A stretch of DNA of 47,146 nt from Caulobacteraceae bacterium. GTDB lineage: Bacteria > Pseudomonadota > Alphaproteobacteria > Caulobacterales > Caulobacteraceae. The notes below the pieces were generated by a model. The model had not been told where the DNA came from. It did not search any database and saw nothing but the letters and a program-made list of their open reading frames with translations. Where the stretch lies: NCBI GenBank assembly GCA_028290905.1, contig JAQGIW010000231.1:1-47146 (forward strand), written 5' to 3'. The first letter of the stretch is position 1; each line of letters starts with the position of its first letter. Of the stretch, positions 16,367 to 25,269 are shown piece after piece. The translations under genes and the position numbers were made by a program.

Positions 16367-17437
16367 GTGAGCGGAGAACCGCGCAAGGTCGCCCTGATCA
16401 CTGGCGTCACCGGCCAGGACGGCGCCTGCCTGGCCGAACTGCTGCTGGCCAAGGGCTACACCGTCCACGGACTCAAGCGACGTTCGTCTTCGTTCAACAC
16501 CGGCCGCATCGACCACCTCTTCCAGGACCCCCACGATCCCGATCCCCGGTTCATCCTCCACTTCGGAGACATGACCGACGCCAGCAACCTCATCCGCATC
16601 GTCCAGAGCGTCGCCCCCGACGAGATCTACAACCTCGCGGCCCAATCCCATGTGCTGGTGAGCTTCGACACCCCGGAATACACCGGCAACGCCGACGGCC
16701 TGGGCGCCCTGCGGCTGCTGGAAGCCGTGCGGCTGCTCGGCCTCAGCCGCTGCCGGGTGTTCCAGGCGTCGACGTCCGAGCTCTACGGCAATGCCGACGA
16801 GAGCCCGCAGACCGAGACCACGCCGTTTCGGCCGCGCAGCCCCTACGGCGTGGCCAAGCTCTATGCCTATTGGATGGTGGTCAACTATCGCGAGGCCTGG
16901 GGCCTGCACGCCTCCAACGGGGTCATGTTCAACCACGAGAGCCCGGTGCGTGGGGAAACCTTCGTCACCCGGAAGATCACGCGGGCGGCGGCGGCCATTC
17001 ATCTGGGGCGGCAGGAGCGGCTGTTTCTCGGCAACCTCGACGCGCGGCGCGACTGGGGCCACGCCCGCGATTTCGTGCGCGGCATGTGGTTGATCGGTCA
17101 GCAGGCGGCGCCCGACGACTACGTCCTCGCCACCGGCCAGACCCATTCCGTGCGGACTTTCGCCGAACGGGCCTTCTCCCGCGTCGGCGTCACGCTCGCC
17201 TGGCGCGGGCGGGGAGTCGAGGAGGTCGGCGTCGACGCGGCGACCGGGGTGGTGCGGATCCAGGTCGATCCCCGCTACTTCCGCCCCGCCGAGGTCGACG
17301 AACTGGTCGGCGATGCGAGCAAGGCCCGCGACCGCCTGGGCTGGCGGCCGGAGTTGGATTTCGACACCCTCGTCGCAGACATGGTGGACGCCGACCTGCG
17401 CGTCGCCGCCGGCGAGCGCGAGGGGGTGCATCGCTGA
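16367..17437 (+). CDS. gmd: GDP-mannose 4,6-dehydratase
   Basis: The 356-residue extended SDR converts GDP-D-mannose to GDP-4-keto-6-deoxy-D-mannose. Signs: [23 protein letters not shown] (~9-31, NADP motif GxxGxxG), [38 protein letters not shown], the STSELYG catalytic Thr/Glu site, and [12 protein letters not shown] carrying the Tyr-x3-Lys pair. The start is GTG at 16367. Its stop overlaps the start of the next gene (TGATG at 17435-17439), so translation is coupled. It supplies the intermediate used by the two enzymes that follow. Confidence 0.95.
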   Translation: MSGEPRKVALITGVTGQDGACLAELLLAKGYTVHGLKRRSSSFNTGRIDHLFQDPHDPDPRFILHFGDMTDASNLIRIVQSVAPDEIYNLAAQSHVLVSFDTPEYTGNADGLGALRLLEAVRLLGLSRCRVFQASTSELYGNADESPQTETTPFRPRSPYGVAKLYAYWMVVNYREAWGLHASNGVMFNHESPVRGETFVTRKITRAAAAIHLGRQERLFLGNLDARRDWGHARDFVRGMWLIGQQAAPDDYVLATGQTHSVRTFAERAFSRVGVTLAWRGRGVEEVGVDAATGVVRIQVDPRYFRPAEVDELVGDASKARDRLGWRPELDFDTLVADMVDADLRVAAGEREGVHR

Positions 17438-18639
17438 TGGCCCGCGGAGCCGAGCCCTTCCGTTATCCCCTGGCGCTCGACACCTGGGGCGAGGGCGAGC
17501 GACGCGCCGCCATCGCCGTCATCGAGAGCGGCCAGACCAGCATGGGCCGTCGGGTGGCCGCCTTCGAGGCGCGCTTCGCCGCCCACTTCGGGGCCCGCCA
17601 TGCGGTGATGGTGAACTCGGGCTCGTCGGCCAACCTCCTGGCCGTGGCGGCCCTGTTCCATGCGCGCCCGCCCCTGGTGCGCGAGGGCGCCGTGGCCATC
17701 GTCCCGGCCGTTTCCTGGTCGACGACCTATTTTCCCCTGTGCCAGCACGGGCTCACCCTGCGCTTCGTCGACATCGACCGCGACACCCTTAATTTCGATC
17801 TGGGCGCCCTGGAACGGGCGCTGGACGACCGTGTCGGCGTCGTGTTCGCGGTCAACCTGCTGGGCAACCCCAACGACTACGACGCGATCGCGGGCCTCCT
17901 GGCCGCCCGCGACATCACGCTTATCGAGGACAACTGCGAATCGATGGGCGCCCGGCTGGGCGGCCGGTGGACGGGCCGGTTCGGCCGCATCGGAACATTC
18001 AGCACCTTCTTCAGCCATCATCTCTCGACGATGGAGGGCGGCGTCTGCCTCACCGACGACGACGAACTTCATCAGATCCTGCTCTCGCTGCGCGCCCACG
18101 GCTGGACCCGGGGCCTGACCTGGCCCAACCGCCTCGCCGGGTCCGATCCGCGCGGGCAATTTCACGACGCCTTCCGCTTCATCCTCCCGGGCTACAACGT
18201 CCGTCCGCTGGAGGTCTGCGGCGCCGTCGGCCTCGCCCAGATCGAGCGCCTGCCGGGGTTTGTCTCCCGCCGGCGGGAGACGGCCCGGCGCCTGCGGGAG
18301 CGCTTCTCTGATCTGCGCGGGGTGCGCCTGCAACGCGAACTCGGCGAGAGCAGCTGGTTCGGTTTCGCCTTCATCCTCACCGAGGAGGCGGAGGTGAGCC
18401 GGGACGTGGTGGTGGCGCGCCTGGCGACGGCGGGCGTCGAATGCCGGCCGGTCGTGGCCGGCAACTTCACCCGCCAGCCGGTGATGGCCCATCTGCGCCA
18501 CGAGCCTCCCGGCGCCTTGCCGAACGCCGACGAGGTCCACGACCGGGGATTCTACATCGGCAACAATCCCATGGACGACGACGACCTCGAGCGCCTGCAC
18601 GGGGCGTTCCGGGCGGCCCTGGCCCGGGCGCGGCCGTGA
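17437..18639 (+). CDS. colD: GDP-4-keto-6-deoxy-D-mannose 3-dehydratase (ColD-like; PLP lysine replaced by His)
   Basis: The 400-residue protein has the DegT/DnrJ/EryC1/StrS aminotransferase fold: AVMVNSGSSANLL (~58-70), IVPAVSWSTTYFPL, FVDIDRDTLNFDL, VNLLGNPNDYDAI, EDNCESMGA and LPGYNVRPLE. In aminotransferases a Lys binds PLP in the SFHPAKHITTGEGG-type motif. Here the motif is FSTFFSHHLSTMEGG, and the Lys position is His194. This is the hallmark of ColD, where the equivalent His (His188 in the E. coli enzyme; this protein has six extra N-terminal residues) makes the enzyme remove the C3 hydroxyl instead of transaminating. CDP-sugar dehydrases of the RfbH type share the His, but the gmd neighbour favours the GDP-sugar enzyme. 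The assignment is strong; substrate specificity is inferred. Confidence 0.88.
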   Translation: MARGAEPFRYPLALDTWGEGERRAAIAVIESGQTSMGRRVAAFEARFAAHFGARHAVMVNSGSSANLLAVAALFHARPPLVREGAVAIVPAVSWSTTYFPLCQHGLTLRFVDIDRDTLNFDLGALERALDDRVGVVFAVNLLGNPNDYDAIAGLLAARDITLIEDNCESMGARLGGRWTGRFGRIGTFSTFFSHHLSTMEGGVCLTDDDELHQILLSLRAHGWTRGLTWPNRLAGSDPRGQFHDAFRFILPGYNVRPLEVCGAVGLAQIERLPGFVSRRRETARRLRERFSDLRGVRLQRELGESSWFGFAFILTEEAEVSRDVVVARLATAGVECRPVVAGNFTRQPVMAHLRHEPPGALPNADEVHDRGFYIGNNPMDDDDLERLHGAFRAALARARP

Positions 18640-19556
18640 AGATCCTGGTGACCGGCGCGGGGGGCATGGTCGGGCGCAACCTGCTCGCCGATCCGCGCGC
18701 CGCGCGCCACCAGATACTCTCGCCGTCGCGAAGCGAGCTGGATCTGACGGATTCGGTAGCCTGCCAGAGCCTTCTGGTACGCGAAAAGCCGGATTTGATC
18801 ATCCATCTGGCGGCGGTGGTGGGGGGGCTGCAGGCCCACATCGACGCTCCCGCGACCTTCCTGGCCGACAACCTCGCCATCGCCCTCAATCTGCTCGGCG
18901 CCGCCCGGCGGGCGGCGATCCCGCGCCTCATCAACCTGGGCAGCAGCTGCATGTATCCGCGGGGCCGGGAGGGCGCCCTGGGCGAAGACCAGCTGCTCTC
19001 CGGACCGCTGGAGCCCACCAACGAGGGCTATGCGCTCGCCAAGATCGCGGCCTGGAAGCTGACGCAGGCCTTCGGCCGCGAAGACCCCGGCCGCCTCTGG
19101 CGCACTCTCATTCCCCCCAATCTCTATGGTCCTCACGATCGGTTCGACGCCGCCCGCTCGCATCTGGTGGCGGCGGCCATCGCCAAGATCGACCACGCCC
19201 TTCGCGCGGGCGCGAATGAGGTGGAGATCTGGGGCGATGGGACGGCCCGCCGCGAGTTCCTGTTCGTCGGTGATCTCGCCGACTTTGTCTGGCGCTTTCA
19301 CGATCGCCTGGAGGACCTGCCGGAAACCCTGAACGTCGGCGTCGGCGAGGATGCCACGGTGGACGACTACTACGGCGCCGTGGCGGGGGTGATGGGCTAT
19401 CGCGGCGCGTTCCGTCACGACCCGCGCCGACCTGTCGGCATGCGCCGCAAGCTCCTGGACGTCACCGGCCAGACCCTCCTGGGATGGCGCCCGGCGACGT
19501 CACTTGTCGAGGGCGTCGCCGCCGCGGTCGCCGTCTATCGTCGCGGCCCGGACTGA
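18636..19556 (+). CDS. colC: GDP-L-colitose synthase / GDP-L-fucose synthase-like epimerase-reductase
   Basis: The 306-residue SDR carries VTGAGGMVGRNLL (~5-17), the catalytic LGSSCMYP (Ser and Cys), NEGYALAKIAAWK (Tyr-x3-Lys), PPNLYGPHDRF and SHLVAAAIAKI (His), all as in GDP-fucose synthase, a C3/C5 epimerase plus C4 reductase. ColC is its close relative, acting on the 3-deoxy product of ColD. Sequence alone does not separate the two; the ColD gene directly upstream makes GDP-L-colitose the likely product. GTG at 18636 overlaps the previous stop by four bases. No glycosyltransferase or transporter for the sugar is in the window. Confidence 0.8.
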   Translation: MKILVTGAGGMVGRNLLADPRAARHQILSPSRSELDLTDSVACQSLLVREKPDLIIHLAAVVGGLQAHIDAPATFLADNLAIALNLLGAARRAAIPRLINLGSSCMYPRGREGALGEDQLLSGPLEPTNEGYALAKIAAWKLTQAFGREDPGRLWRTLIPPNLYGPHDRFDAARSHLVAAAIAKIDHALRAGANEVEIWGDGTARREFLFVGDLADFVWRFHDRLEDLPETLNVGVGEDATVDDYYGAVAGVMGYRGAFRHDPRRPVGMRRKLLDVTGQTLLGWRPATSLVEGVAAAVAVYRRGPD

Positions 19557-19562
19557 CCCGGG

Positions 19563-19586
19563 AAGGCGGGATGCCCGTCCCGCCTT
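19563..19586 (+). terminator. Hairpin after the GDP-sugar operon
   Basis: AAGGCGGGA (19563-19571) and TCCCGCCTT (19578-19586) form a 9-base perfect stem with a 6-base loop, seven bases after the colC stop. No run of T follows, so it is a weak or Rho-assisted terminator candidate. Confidence 0.5.
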
Positions 19587-19782
19587 CACAAAACATTCAC
19601 GGCAACCCTCCGGAAATGCTTTGCGTTGTGTGAGCGTAATGAGTCAAAACAAGATAAATCCAGCTTAACTTTGCGCCGTCAGACAAAATGCCACGTAATA
19701 AATGGCGTGGATAGTGTCGCGAGCGGTCGAATTGACCTCATCTTCGACGCCAGACGATCTGGCAATTTCCAGGGAGCTTAAC

Positions 19783-20889
19783 ATGTCATCACTCGGACGA
19801 ATTTCCTATTCGACATCGGCCGTGTCGTTGCTGATCGGCCTGGGCATGGTTGCAGCGGCCAATTCCGCGGTGGCGGCTGTCACCGTCGCCCCCGGCTACT
19901 CGCTGAGTGTTTTTGCGGGACCGCTGGCGGGCAGCTCCGCCCCCGATTCGATCGCCACCGTGGGCGCAGATGTGTTCGTCGGCTATGGCAATGGCGGCAA
20001 TCCGGACGGTTCGGGCGGCGCCACCAGCACGATCGCCGAATATACGAACAAGGGGGCGTTCGTCGGATCGATCACCGTCACCGGCCACAACGACGGCCTG
20101 CGCTACGACGCCGCCACGGGCCAGCTCTGGGCTATCCAGAACGAGGACGGCAATCCGAACCTCGTGCTGATCAATGCGAAGACCCTGTCGCCCTCGGCGC
20201 CGCTGTCGTTCTCGAGCACCCCCCATGGGGGCGGCTACGACGACGTGGCCTTCGGTCAGAACGGGACCTACATCAGCGCCTCCAACCCGCAATCCAATCC
20301 GAACACCGCCCCGGCCATCGTCAGCGCCACCGTCGCCGGTGGCACGGTGAACGTGGCCGGCGTGCTGAGCGGCGCCGCCACCGCGACCGTGATCAACGGC
20401 GGCGGAACGACGACGCTGAACCTGCAGGATCCCGACTCGATGGTCTTCTCCCGCACCGGCGCCCTCGTCCTCGACAGCCAGGCAGACAAGCAGCTCGTGT
20501 TCGTCAATGGGATCGGCACGGTGTCGCAGGCGGTGAGCGTGCTCAACCTTCCTTCGACCGTGGACGACACCATCTTCGGGGGCGCAGGCCAGCAGCGCCT
20601 GCTCTTCACCGATCGGGGCTCGGGACTTGTGTATGCACTCACCGGCGCCTTCAGCTTCAATCAGGCGATCTCGGCGGCCGACACCCTCAATGAGATCGTC
20701 CTGGTCAATCCGACAACGGGCGCCTTTACCCCCCTGGTCACCGGTCTCAACGGGCCGCACGGAGAAGTCCTCACGGACGTTGTGTCTTCCTCGGTCCCCG
20801 AGCCCGCGGCCTGGTCGACGATGCTCGGGGGCCTGTTTGGCGCGGGCGCTCTCCTGCGCCGCCGCTTGGTGGCGTCCGCGCGCACATAA
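19783..20889 (+). CDS. Secreted PEP-CTERM (PEPxxW) sorting-signal protein
   Basis: The 368-residue protein has an N-terminal signal peptide (VSLLIGLGMVAAANSAVAA). The middle is rich in Gly, Thr, Ser and Asn (DSIATVGADVFVGYGNGG, LQDPDSMVFSRTGALVLDSQADKQ) and looks like beta-propeller or NHL-like repeats. The C-terminus is SVPEPAAWSTMLGGLFGAGALLRRR, cut into PEP motif, hydrophobic segment and Arg cluster. This is the exosortase sorting signal (PEPxxWA-CTERM subtype), so the protein is exported, processed and perhaps attached to surface polysaccharide. ATG at 19783 follows AGGGAG at 19771-19776. The upstream 200 bases are AT-rich and probably hold its promoter. No exosortase gene is in the window. 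It directly follows the colitose operon. Confidence 0.88.
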   Translation: MSSLGRISYSTSAVSLLIGLGMVAAANSAVAAVTVAPGYSLSVFAGPLAGSSAPDSIATVGADVFVGYGNGGNPDGSGGATSTIAEYTNKGAFVGSITVTGHNDGLRYDAATGQLWAIQNEDGNPNLVLINAKTLSPSAPLSFSSTPHGGGYDDVAFGQNGTYISASNPQSNPNTAPAIVSATVAGGTVNVAGVLSGAATATVINGGGTTTLNLQDPDSMVFSRTGALVLDSQADKQLVFVNGIGTVSQAVSVLNLPSTVDDTIFGGAGQQRLLFTDRGSGLVYALTGAFSFNQAISAADTLNEIVLVNPTTGAFTPLVTGLNGPHGEVLTDVVSSSVPEPAAWSTMLGGLFGAGALLRRRLVASART

Positions 20890-20895
20890 GGCGCG

Positions 20896-21540
20896 CTACT
20901 TCGCCCCGCTGCCGGCCCTTGGGTCCAGCTTGGCGGCCGGGGCGAGGCGCAGCACCTCCGCCTGGTAGCGCTCGTCCTCGCCGGCGGCGAGGAGGGGCGC
21001 CGCCTCGGCGCAAGCCTCCAGGAGCTGCTTCACCCAGGGCAGTTCTACCTTGTGGAAGTCGGACAGGACATGTCCCATGACCCGGTCCTTGTGCCCGGGG
21101 TGTCCCGACCCGAGGCGCGCACGGCGAAAATCCGGGCCGATGTGGGCGGTGATCGAGCGGATGCCGTTGTTGCCGGCCGCGCCGCCGCCGGTCTTCATCC
21201 GAAACCGGCCGGGAGCGAGGTCGATCTCGTCGTAGAACGCCACCACGTCGGCGGGACGCAGCTTGAAGAACTTCAGGGCCTCGCCGACCGCCCGGCCGCT
21301 CTCGTTGTAGAAGGTCTGCGGCTTGAGGATCAGGGCGCGGACCGCCCCGCCCGCCGGACCCTCCGCCGACAATACCTGCGGCAGGGGAATCTCGCCCTCT
21401 CGCGCCAGGCTCGAGAAGCGCTTTCGCTCGGCGCCGAAACGCCAGCGATCGGCGATGGCGTCCACCGCCATCGCCCCGAAGTTGTGCCGGTTGTCCGCGT
21501 ATTGCGGACCTGGATTGCCGAGGCCCGCGAGGATCAGCAT
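20896..21540 (-). CDS. pth: Peptidyl-tRNA hydrolase
   Basis: The 214-residue protein releases peptides from peptidyl-tRNA that dropped off the ribosome. It has LAGLGNPGPQY (Asn9), NRHNFG (catalytic His19), LKPQTFYNESG, FYDEIDL (Asp) and GGGAAGNNGIRSI. Two usual residues differ: the TFMN motif is TFYN, and the GHNG motif is GNNG. The active-site His, Asp and both Asn are present, so it is expected to work. Its gene follows the L25 gene in the same direction, a common alphaproteobacterial pair, and ends 6 bases from the converging PEP-CTERM gene. Confidence 0.95.
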   Translation of the reverse strand: MLILAGLGNPGPQYADNRHNFGAMAVDAIADRWRFGAERKRFSSLAREGEIPLPQVLSAEGPAGGAVRALILKPQTFYNESGRAVGEALKFFKLRPADVVAFYDEIDLAPGRFRMKTGGGAAGNNGIRSITAHIGPDFRRARLGSGHPGHKDRVMGHVLSDFHKVELPWVKQLLEACAEAAPLLAAGEDERYQAEVLRLAPAAKLDPRAGSGAK

Positions 21541-21577
21541 GGCGTGCTGGCGAGCCGCCGCCCGCCGCTCCCTCTGG

Positions 21578-22189
21578 TCAGGCCTCGGGCTGTTGTTCTT
21601 CGGCTTCTTCTTCGGCCGAACTCATCGCCGAGGACGTGCTGATCGAAGCGACGATCGCGTCGCGATGGTGGGTGTGAACCTGGACGCCTTCGGGGAGAAC
21701 GAGGTCCGTGGCCCGGATCGTCGCGCCGATGTCCAGCCCCGTGAGGTCCACAGGGATCTCCTCCGGAATGGCGTCGGCCGGCGCCATCACCTCGACCTCG
21801 TGCAGGTCGACGTTGAGCGCCCCGCCGCGCTTGAGGCCCGGGGAGGCGTCGTGATTGTAGAACTGCACGGGCACCGCGATCCGGATCGCGGCGTGGGCGT
21901 CGACCCTGAACAGGTCGAAATGGACCGGCTCGTCCCTCACCGGATCAAACTGCACGTCCTTGGCGATCACCGACTGCAGCTCTTCCCCATATTGCAGGGT
22001 GACGAGGTGTCCGAGCAGCTTGCCCGTGTGCAGGGCCTTGCGGAAATCGCCCGCCTTGACCGCGATCGGCACGGGCGCCTTGTCCGCGCCGTAGAGGACG
22101 CCGGGAACCAGCCCGGCGTTGCGGGCCGCGCGAGCGGCGCCGGTGCCCACGCGGTCACGGACTTGCACGTTCAGGATGATTTCGGCCAT
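21578..22189 (-). CDS. rplY: 50S ribosomal protein L25 / general stress protein Ctc
   Basis: This 203-residue long-form L25 binds 5S rRNA. N-terminal AEIILNVQVRDRVGTGAARAARNAGLVPGVLYG (~2-34) is the L25 domain. A C-terminal TL5/Ctc domain (VHFDLFRVDAHAAIRIAVPVQFYN, VMAPADAIPEEIPVDLTGLDIG) follows, then an acidic tail (EEEAEEQQPEA). I use the ATG at 22189 because GAGG lies 7 bases before it; an upstream GTG at 22195 is too close to that site. It lies 37 bases upstream of pth. Confidence 0.95.
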   Translation of the reverse strand: MAEIILNVQVRDRVGTGAARAARNAGLVPGVLYGADKAPVPIAVKAGDFRKALHTGKLLGHLVTLQYGEELQSVIAKDVQFDPVRDEPVHFDLFRVDAHAAIRIAVPVQFYNHDASPGLKRGGALNVDLHEVEVMAPADAIPEEIPVDLTGLDIGATIRATDLVLPEGVQVHTHHRDAIVASISTSSAMSSAEEEAEEQQPEA

Positions 22190-22319
22190 GGCCACGCCTC
22201 AAAAGGAGACGCCGCGCGAGGTGTCTGCGCGCGGCGACTTGGTCGGAGGTCCCGCTGGACCCCTGGAAAATGGTGCGCGTAGATACACGCCTCGGGACGC
22301 CCGCGCAACGCCTTCCTGA

Positions 22320-23372
22320 CTAGGCCTTATGGCGCCGCGCGTGGTGTACGGCAGGCTTGGGCGTGAACGGCGGCGGGATCGGGAGCGGCTCCGGCGGCAG
22401 CAGGACGCCGGCTGCATCGGCCAGGCAGGCGCCGGTGTCCTGCAGGCCGTGCTGGCCGATGCAGAAAATGTCCTCATAGTTCGGCTTGGCGACCGCCAGG
22501 CATTGATGAAAGTTCCGCTTCGCCGCGCCGAGACAGGCGGAGGTGTCATTATCCGCCATCAGCACGGACAACTGGTCGACATTCTCGTTTCGGGCTTCCC
22601 CGAGCGCCGCGATGGCCGCCAGCTGCAGCGCGTGGGCCACCATGGGGGTGTACGGCGGCGAGAGCGGCGCAGCGGCAGTGGGAAGCGCGGTCGCTCCGCT
22701 GGCCGACTGCTTTTCTTGCGCCACGACGTCGGGATCGGAGCTCATCTCGCCACTGGCCGCCGCCTCGGCCGCCGCCAGCCGGCCGTTCAGGTCGGCCACC
22801 TCGATTTTTGACCACCCCTGCCTTTGAATGTCGTAGGCGGCCTGGTGCACGGCCTTGCCGACGGCGTGCAGCCGAAGCGCCCTTGGCCCCAAAGCCTCCT
22901 GCGCGAGGCCCGCGGCGACATTCGAGTCCTTGAAATATTGGACATAGGCGGGATTGGCCACGATGTAGCCGACCATGTCTTGGCGGTGCTCGGGGGTATT
23001 GCCCGCCTCTCGGACCGAGGCGACGAAGGCCGGGTCCTGCAGCGCTGCGATGGCGGCGTAGGCCACTGCGCCCCGGACGAGGGATTTCGGGGCATAGGCC
23101 CGCGTATAGCCCATGGCCTGGGACACCGACGCCGCGTCAGTGAAGGCCGGGGTGATGGCAATCGCCCGTTTCATGTAGCTGTCGTAGGCGGCGGCGTCCT
23201 GGATCATCCGATCGGGGAGTCCGACTGGCCCGGGCGGGGGGGGCGGCGGCGGCGGCGCCTCGACGACCGGCGGCTTCCGCGATCGGGCGAGACTGTCCGC
23301 GGCGGGCAGGCCCACGATCAGGCCAACGGCCCCGACCAGGAACAACGCGCGCCGGGGGGTAAACATTCGCAT
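22320..23372 (-). CDS. Secreted hypothetical protein with proline-rich N-terminal linker
   Basis: The 350-residue product was not assigned to a family. It has a hydrophobic N-terminal segment (ALFLVGAVGLIVGLPAADSLA) that reads as a signal peptide or anchor, then a proline run at ~38-47 and a mostly helical, Ala-rich body. Four Cys residues in the last third (SACLGAAKRNFHQCLAVAK and DIFCIGQHGLQDTGACL) could form two disulphides in the periplasm. The C-terminus is Pro/His/Arg-rich. It lies between rplY and prs on the same strand but with gaps of more than 80 bases, so it is probably a separate unit. Function unknown. Confidence 0.75.
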   Translation of the reverse strand: MRMFTPRRALFLVGAVGLIVGLPAADSLARSRKPPVVEAPPPPPPPPGPVGLPDRMIQDAAAYDSYMKRAIAITPAFTDAASVSQAMGYTRAYAPKSLVRGAVAYAAIAALQDPAFVASVREAGNTPEHRQDMVGYIVANPAYVQYFKDSNVAAGLAQEALGPRALRLHAVGKAVHQAAYDIQRQGWSKIEVADLNGRLAAAEAAASGEMSSDPDVVAQEKQSASGATALPTAAAPLSPPYTPMVAHALQLAAIAALGEARNENVDQLSVLMADNDTSACLGAAKRNFHQCLAVAKPNYEDIFCIGQHGLQDTGACLADAAGVLLPPEPLPIPPPFTPKPAVHHARRHKA

Positions 23373-23458
23373 GCCAGGAGAGTCTCAGAGTTTCGGGGGG
23401 AGACCCGCTCCATGCTCGATCCGATTGGCGTTATTGTGACACGGATCCTGACGTGGCG

Positions 23459-24397
23459 TCAGTCGAACAGCTTGGAGACCGATTCCTCGTTGGCGATGCG
23501 CCGTATCGCCTCGCCCAGCAGGGCCGCACAGCTGACGACGCGGATGCGACCGCCGGACGCCCCGAGCCGGCCGTTGGTCTCGATCGAGTCGGTGACCACC
23601 AGTTCCTTAAGCACCGAGGCGTTCACGCGCTCTATGGCGGCGCCGGAAAGGACGCCGTGGGTGATGTAGGCCGACACCTCCGCCGCGCCGGCGTCCATGA
23701 GGGATTGCGCGGCGCTACACAGGGTCGTCGCCGAATCGGTGATGTCGTCGAAGATGATCAGCCGGCGGCCGGCGACGTCACCGATGATGTTGGCGACTTC
23801 CGATTGGCCCGGCCCCTTGCGGCGCTTGTCGACAATCGCCAATCCGGCGTTCAGCCGGCTGGCCAGAGCCAGGGCCCGGACGACCCCGCCCGCGTCCGGC
23901 GAGACGATCAGGATCTCGTCCGTCTTGCCGTAGTGGGCCTGGATATCGGCCGCCATCAGGGGGGCGGCCTGCAGGTTGTCGGTGGGGATGTCGAAGAAGC
24001 CCTGAATCTGGCCGGAGTGGAGGTCTATCGTCAGAAGGCGGTCGGCCCCGGCCCGGGTGATCAGATTGGCCACCAGCTTGGCGGAGATGGGCGTACGGCC
24101 GCCCGTTTTCCGATCCTGCCGGGCGTAACCGAAATAGGGAGTCACCGCCGTGATTCGCCGCGCCGACGCCCGCTTGAGCGCGTCGATGCAGACCAGCAAC
24201 TCCATGAGGTTGTCATTGGCCGGATAGCTGGTGGACTGGATCACGAACACGTCCTCGCCGCGAACGTTCTCCTCGATCACCACCCACGCCTCGTCGTCGG
24301 CGAAGCGCTTCACCTGGGCCCGGGTGAGCGGAATATCCAGCGACGCCGCGATCGCCTCGGCGAGCGGCCTGTTCGAGTTGCCGGCCAGCAGCTTCAT
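23459..24397 (-). CDS. prs: Ribose-phosphate pyrophosphokinase
   Basis: The 312-residue enzyme makes PRPP from ribose-5-phosphate and ATP for purine, pyrimidine, His and NAD synthesis. Signs: [53 protein letters not shown] (ATP site), [18 protein letters not shown] (metal/ATP region) and the PRPP loop [14 protein letters not shown]. The usual loop is DDxxDTGGT or DTAGT; here the second Gly is Thr (SATT), an unusual replacement. The ATG at 24397 is chosen because the family begins with MKLLxGN; 25 upstream codons lack family sequence. Confidence 0.95.
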   Translation of the reverse strand: MKLLAGNSNRPLAEAIAASLDIPLTRAQVKRFADDEAWVVIEENVRGEDVFVIQSTSYPANDNLMELLVCIDALKRASARRITAVTPYFGYARQDRKTGGRTPISAKLVANLITRAGADRLLTIDLHSGQIQGFFDIPTDNLQAAPLMAADIQAHYGKTDEILIVSPDAGGVVRALALASRLNAGLAIVDKRRKGPGQSEVANIIGDVAGRRLIIFDDITDSATTLCSAAQSLMDAGAAEVSAYITHGVLSGAAIERVNASVLKELVVTDSIETNGRLGASGGRIRVVSCAALLGEAIRRIANEESVSKLFD

Positions 24398-24484
24398 GAA
24401 GGTCCCCGTACCGCGAGTCTCGAGGACGCGTCGCGGCGGCCGAGCCTTTATCAGCGCGCCGCCCCGCGGCAAAGCCCCGCGAGT

Positions 24485-25267
24485 CTACGGGCTTTCTTGC
24501 AGTACGATGGCGGACAGGAGCCGACCATAGTCCGCTTCGCCCCGACGGAATGCCCGGCGATTCGAGAAGAACTCGTCCTCCTCGGCGCAGGTGTCACGGC
24601 CGATCCATTCGCTCGATCCCACGCCGGCGGCGGCGAGACGGGAGACGACGAATCCCGGCAGGTCGAACTGCCGCTTTTCGGGCGTCGCTCCGGGCGAAAA
24701 GAACCGGCGATAGCTGTGGTCGCAGGCGGCGAACTGCGCCATGAAGTCCATCCCTACCTCGTAGGACTCGCGGGCGATGCACGGACCGACCGCGGCGACC
24801 ATTCGGTCCGGCGAGCCGCCGCGTTCGACCATGGCCGCCACCGCCGCTTCGACCACCCCCGCCAAGGCGCCGCGCCAGCCCGCATGAACCGCGGCCACGA
24901 GCCGCGCAGGTCCATCGGCGATCAGCACCGGCGCGCAGTCGGCGGCGAGGGCGCCGCAGACCAGGCCCTGGCGCGCCGTCACCACCGCATCGCCCTGCGG
25001 GCGGTCGGAACCCCAGGGTGATGCGGCGATCTTCACTGTGGCTGAGTGAACCTGGTAGCATGTAGCCAGGGCCTCGGAGGCCACGCCCAGAGCAGCCGCC
25101 GCGCGCCGACGGTTCTCGCGCACGGCCACGGCGTCATCGCGGGAACCCAGCCCGACGTTGAGACTCTCGTAGAGGCCGCGCGAGACCCCGCCCCGCCGGG
25201 TGAAGAAGGCGTGGCCGACGCCGGCCACGGACGCCAGCAGCGGCGAACTCAGGATGGGCGGGACCAT
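24485..25267 (-). CDS. pgeF: Laccase-domain purine nucleoside phosphorylase / polyphenol oxidase (YfiH, PgeF)
   Basis: The 260-residue protein has the multicopper-oxidase-like YfiH fold: HAFFTRRGGVSRGLYESLNVG (~19-39), QVHSATV, ADCAPVLIADG and AAVHAGWRGALAGV, with the His/Cys metal site, and GPCIARESYEVG. Family members act as purine nucleoside phosphorylase/adenosine deaminase or in cleaning up peptidoglycan precursor errors. It ends in FSNRRAFRRGEADYGRLLSAIVL, the usual C-terminus. The ATG at 25267 lies two bases after the methyltransferase stop, so the two are co-transcribed with lgt. Confidence 0.92.
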   Translation of the reverse strand: MVPPILSSPLLASVAGVGHAFFTRRGGVSRGLYESLNVGLGSRDDAVAVRENRRRAAAALGVASEALATCYQVHSATVKIAASPWGSDRPQGDAVVTARQGLVCGALAADCAPVLIADGPARLVAAVHAGWRGALAGVVEAAVAAMVERGGSPDRMVAAVGPCIARESYEVGMDFMAQFAACDHSYRRFFSPGATPEKRQFDLPGFVVSRLAAAGVGSSEWIGRDTCAEEDEFFSNRRAFRRGEADYGRLLSAIVLQESP

Positions 25268-25269
25268 GG

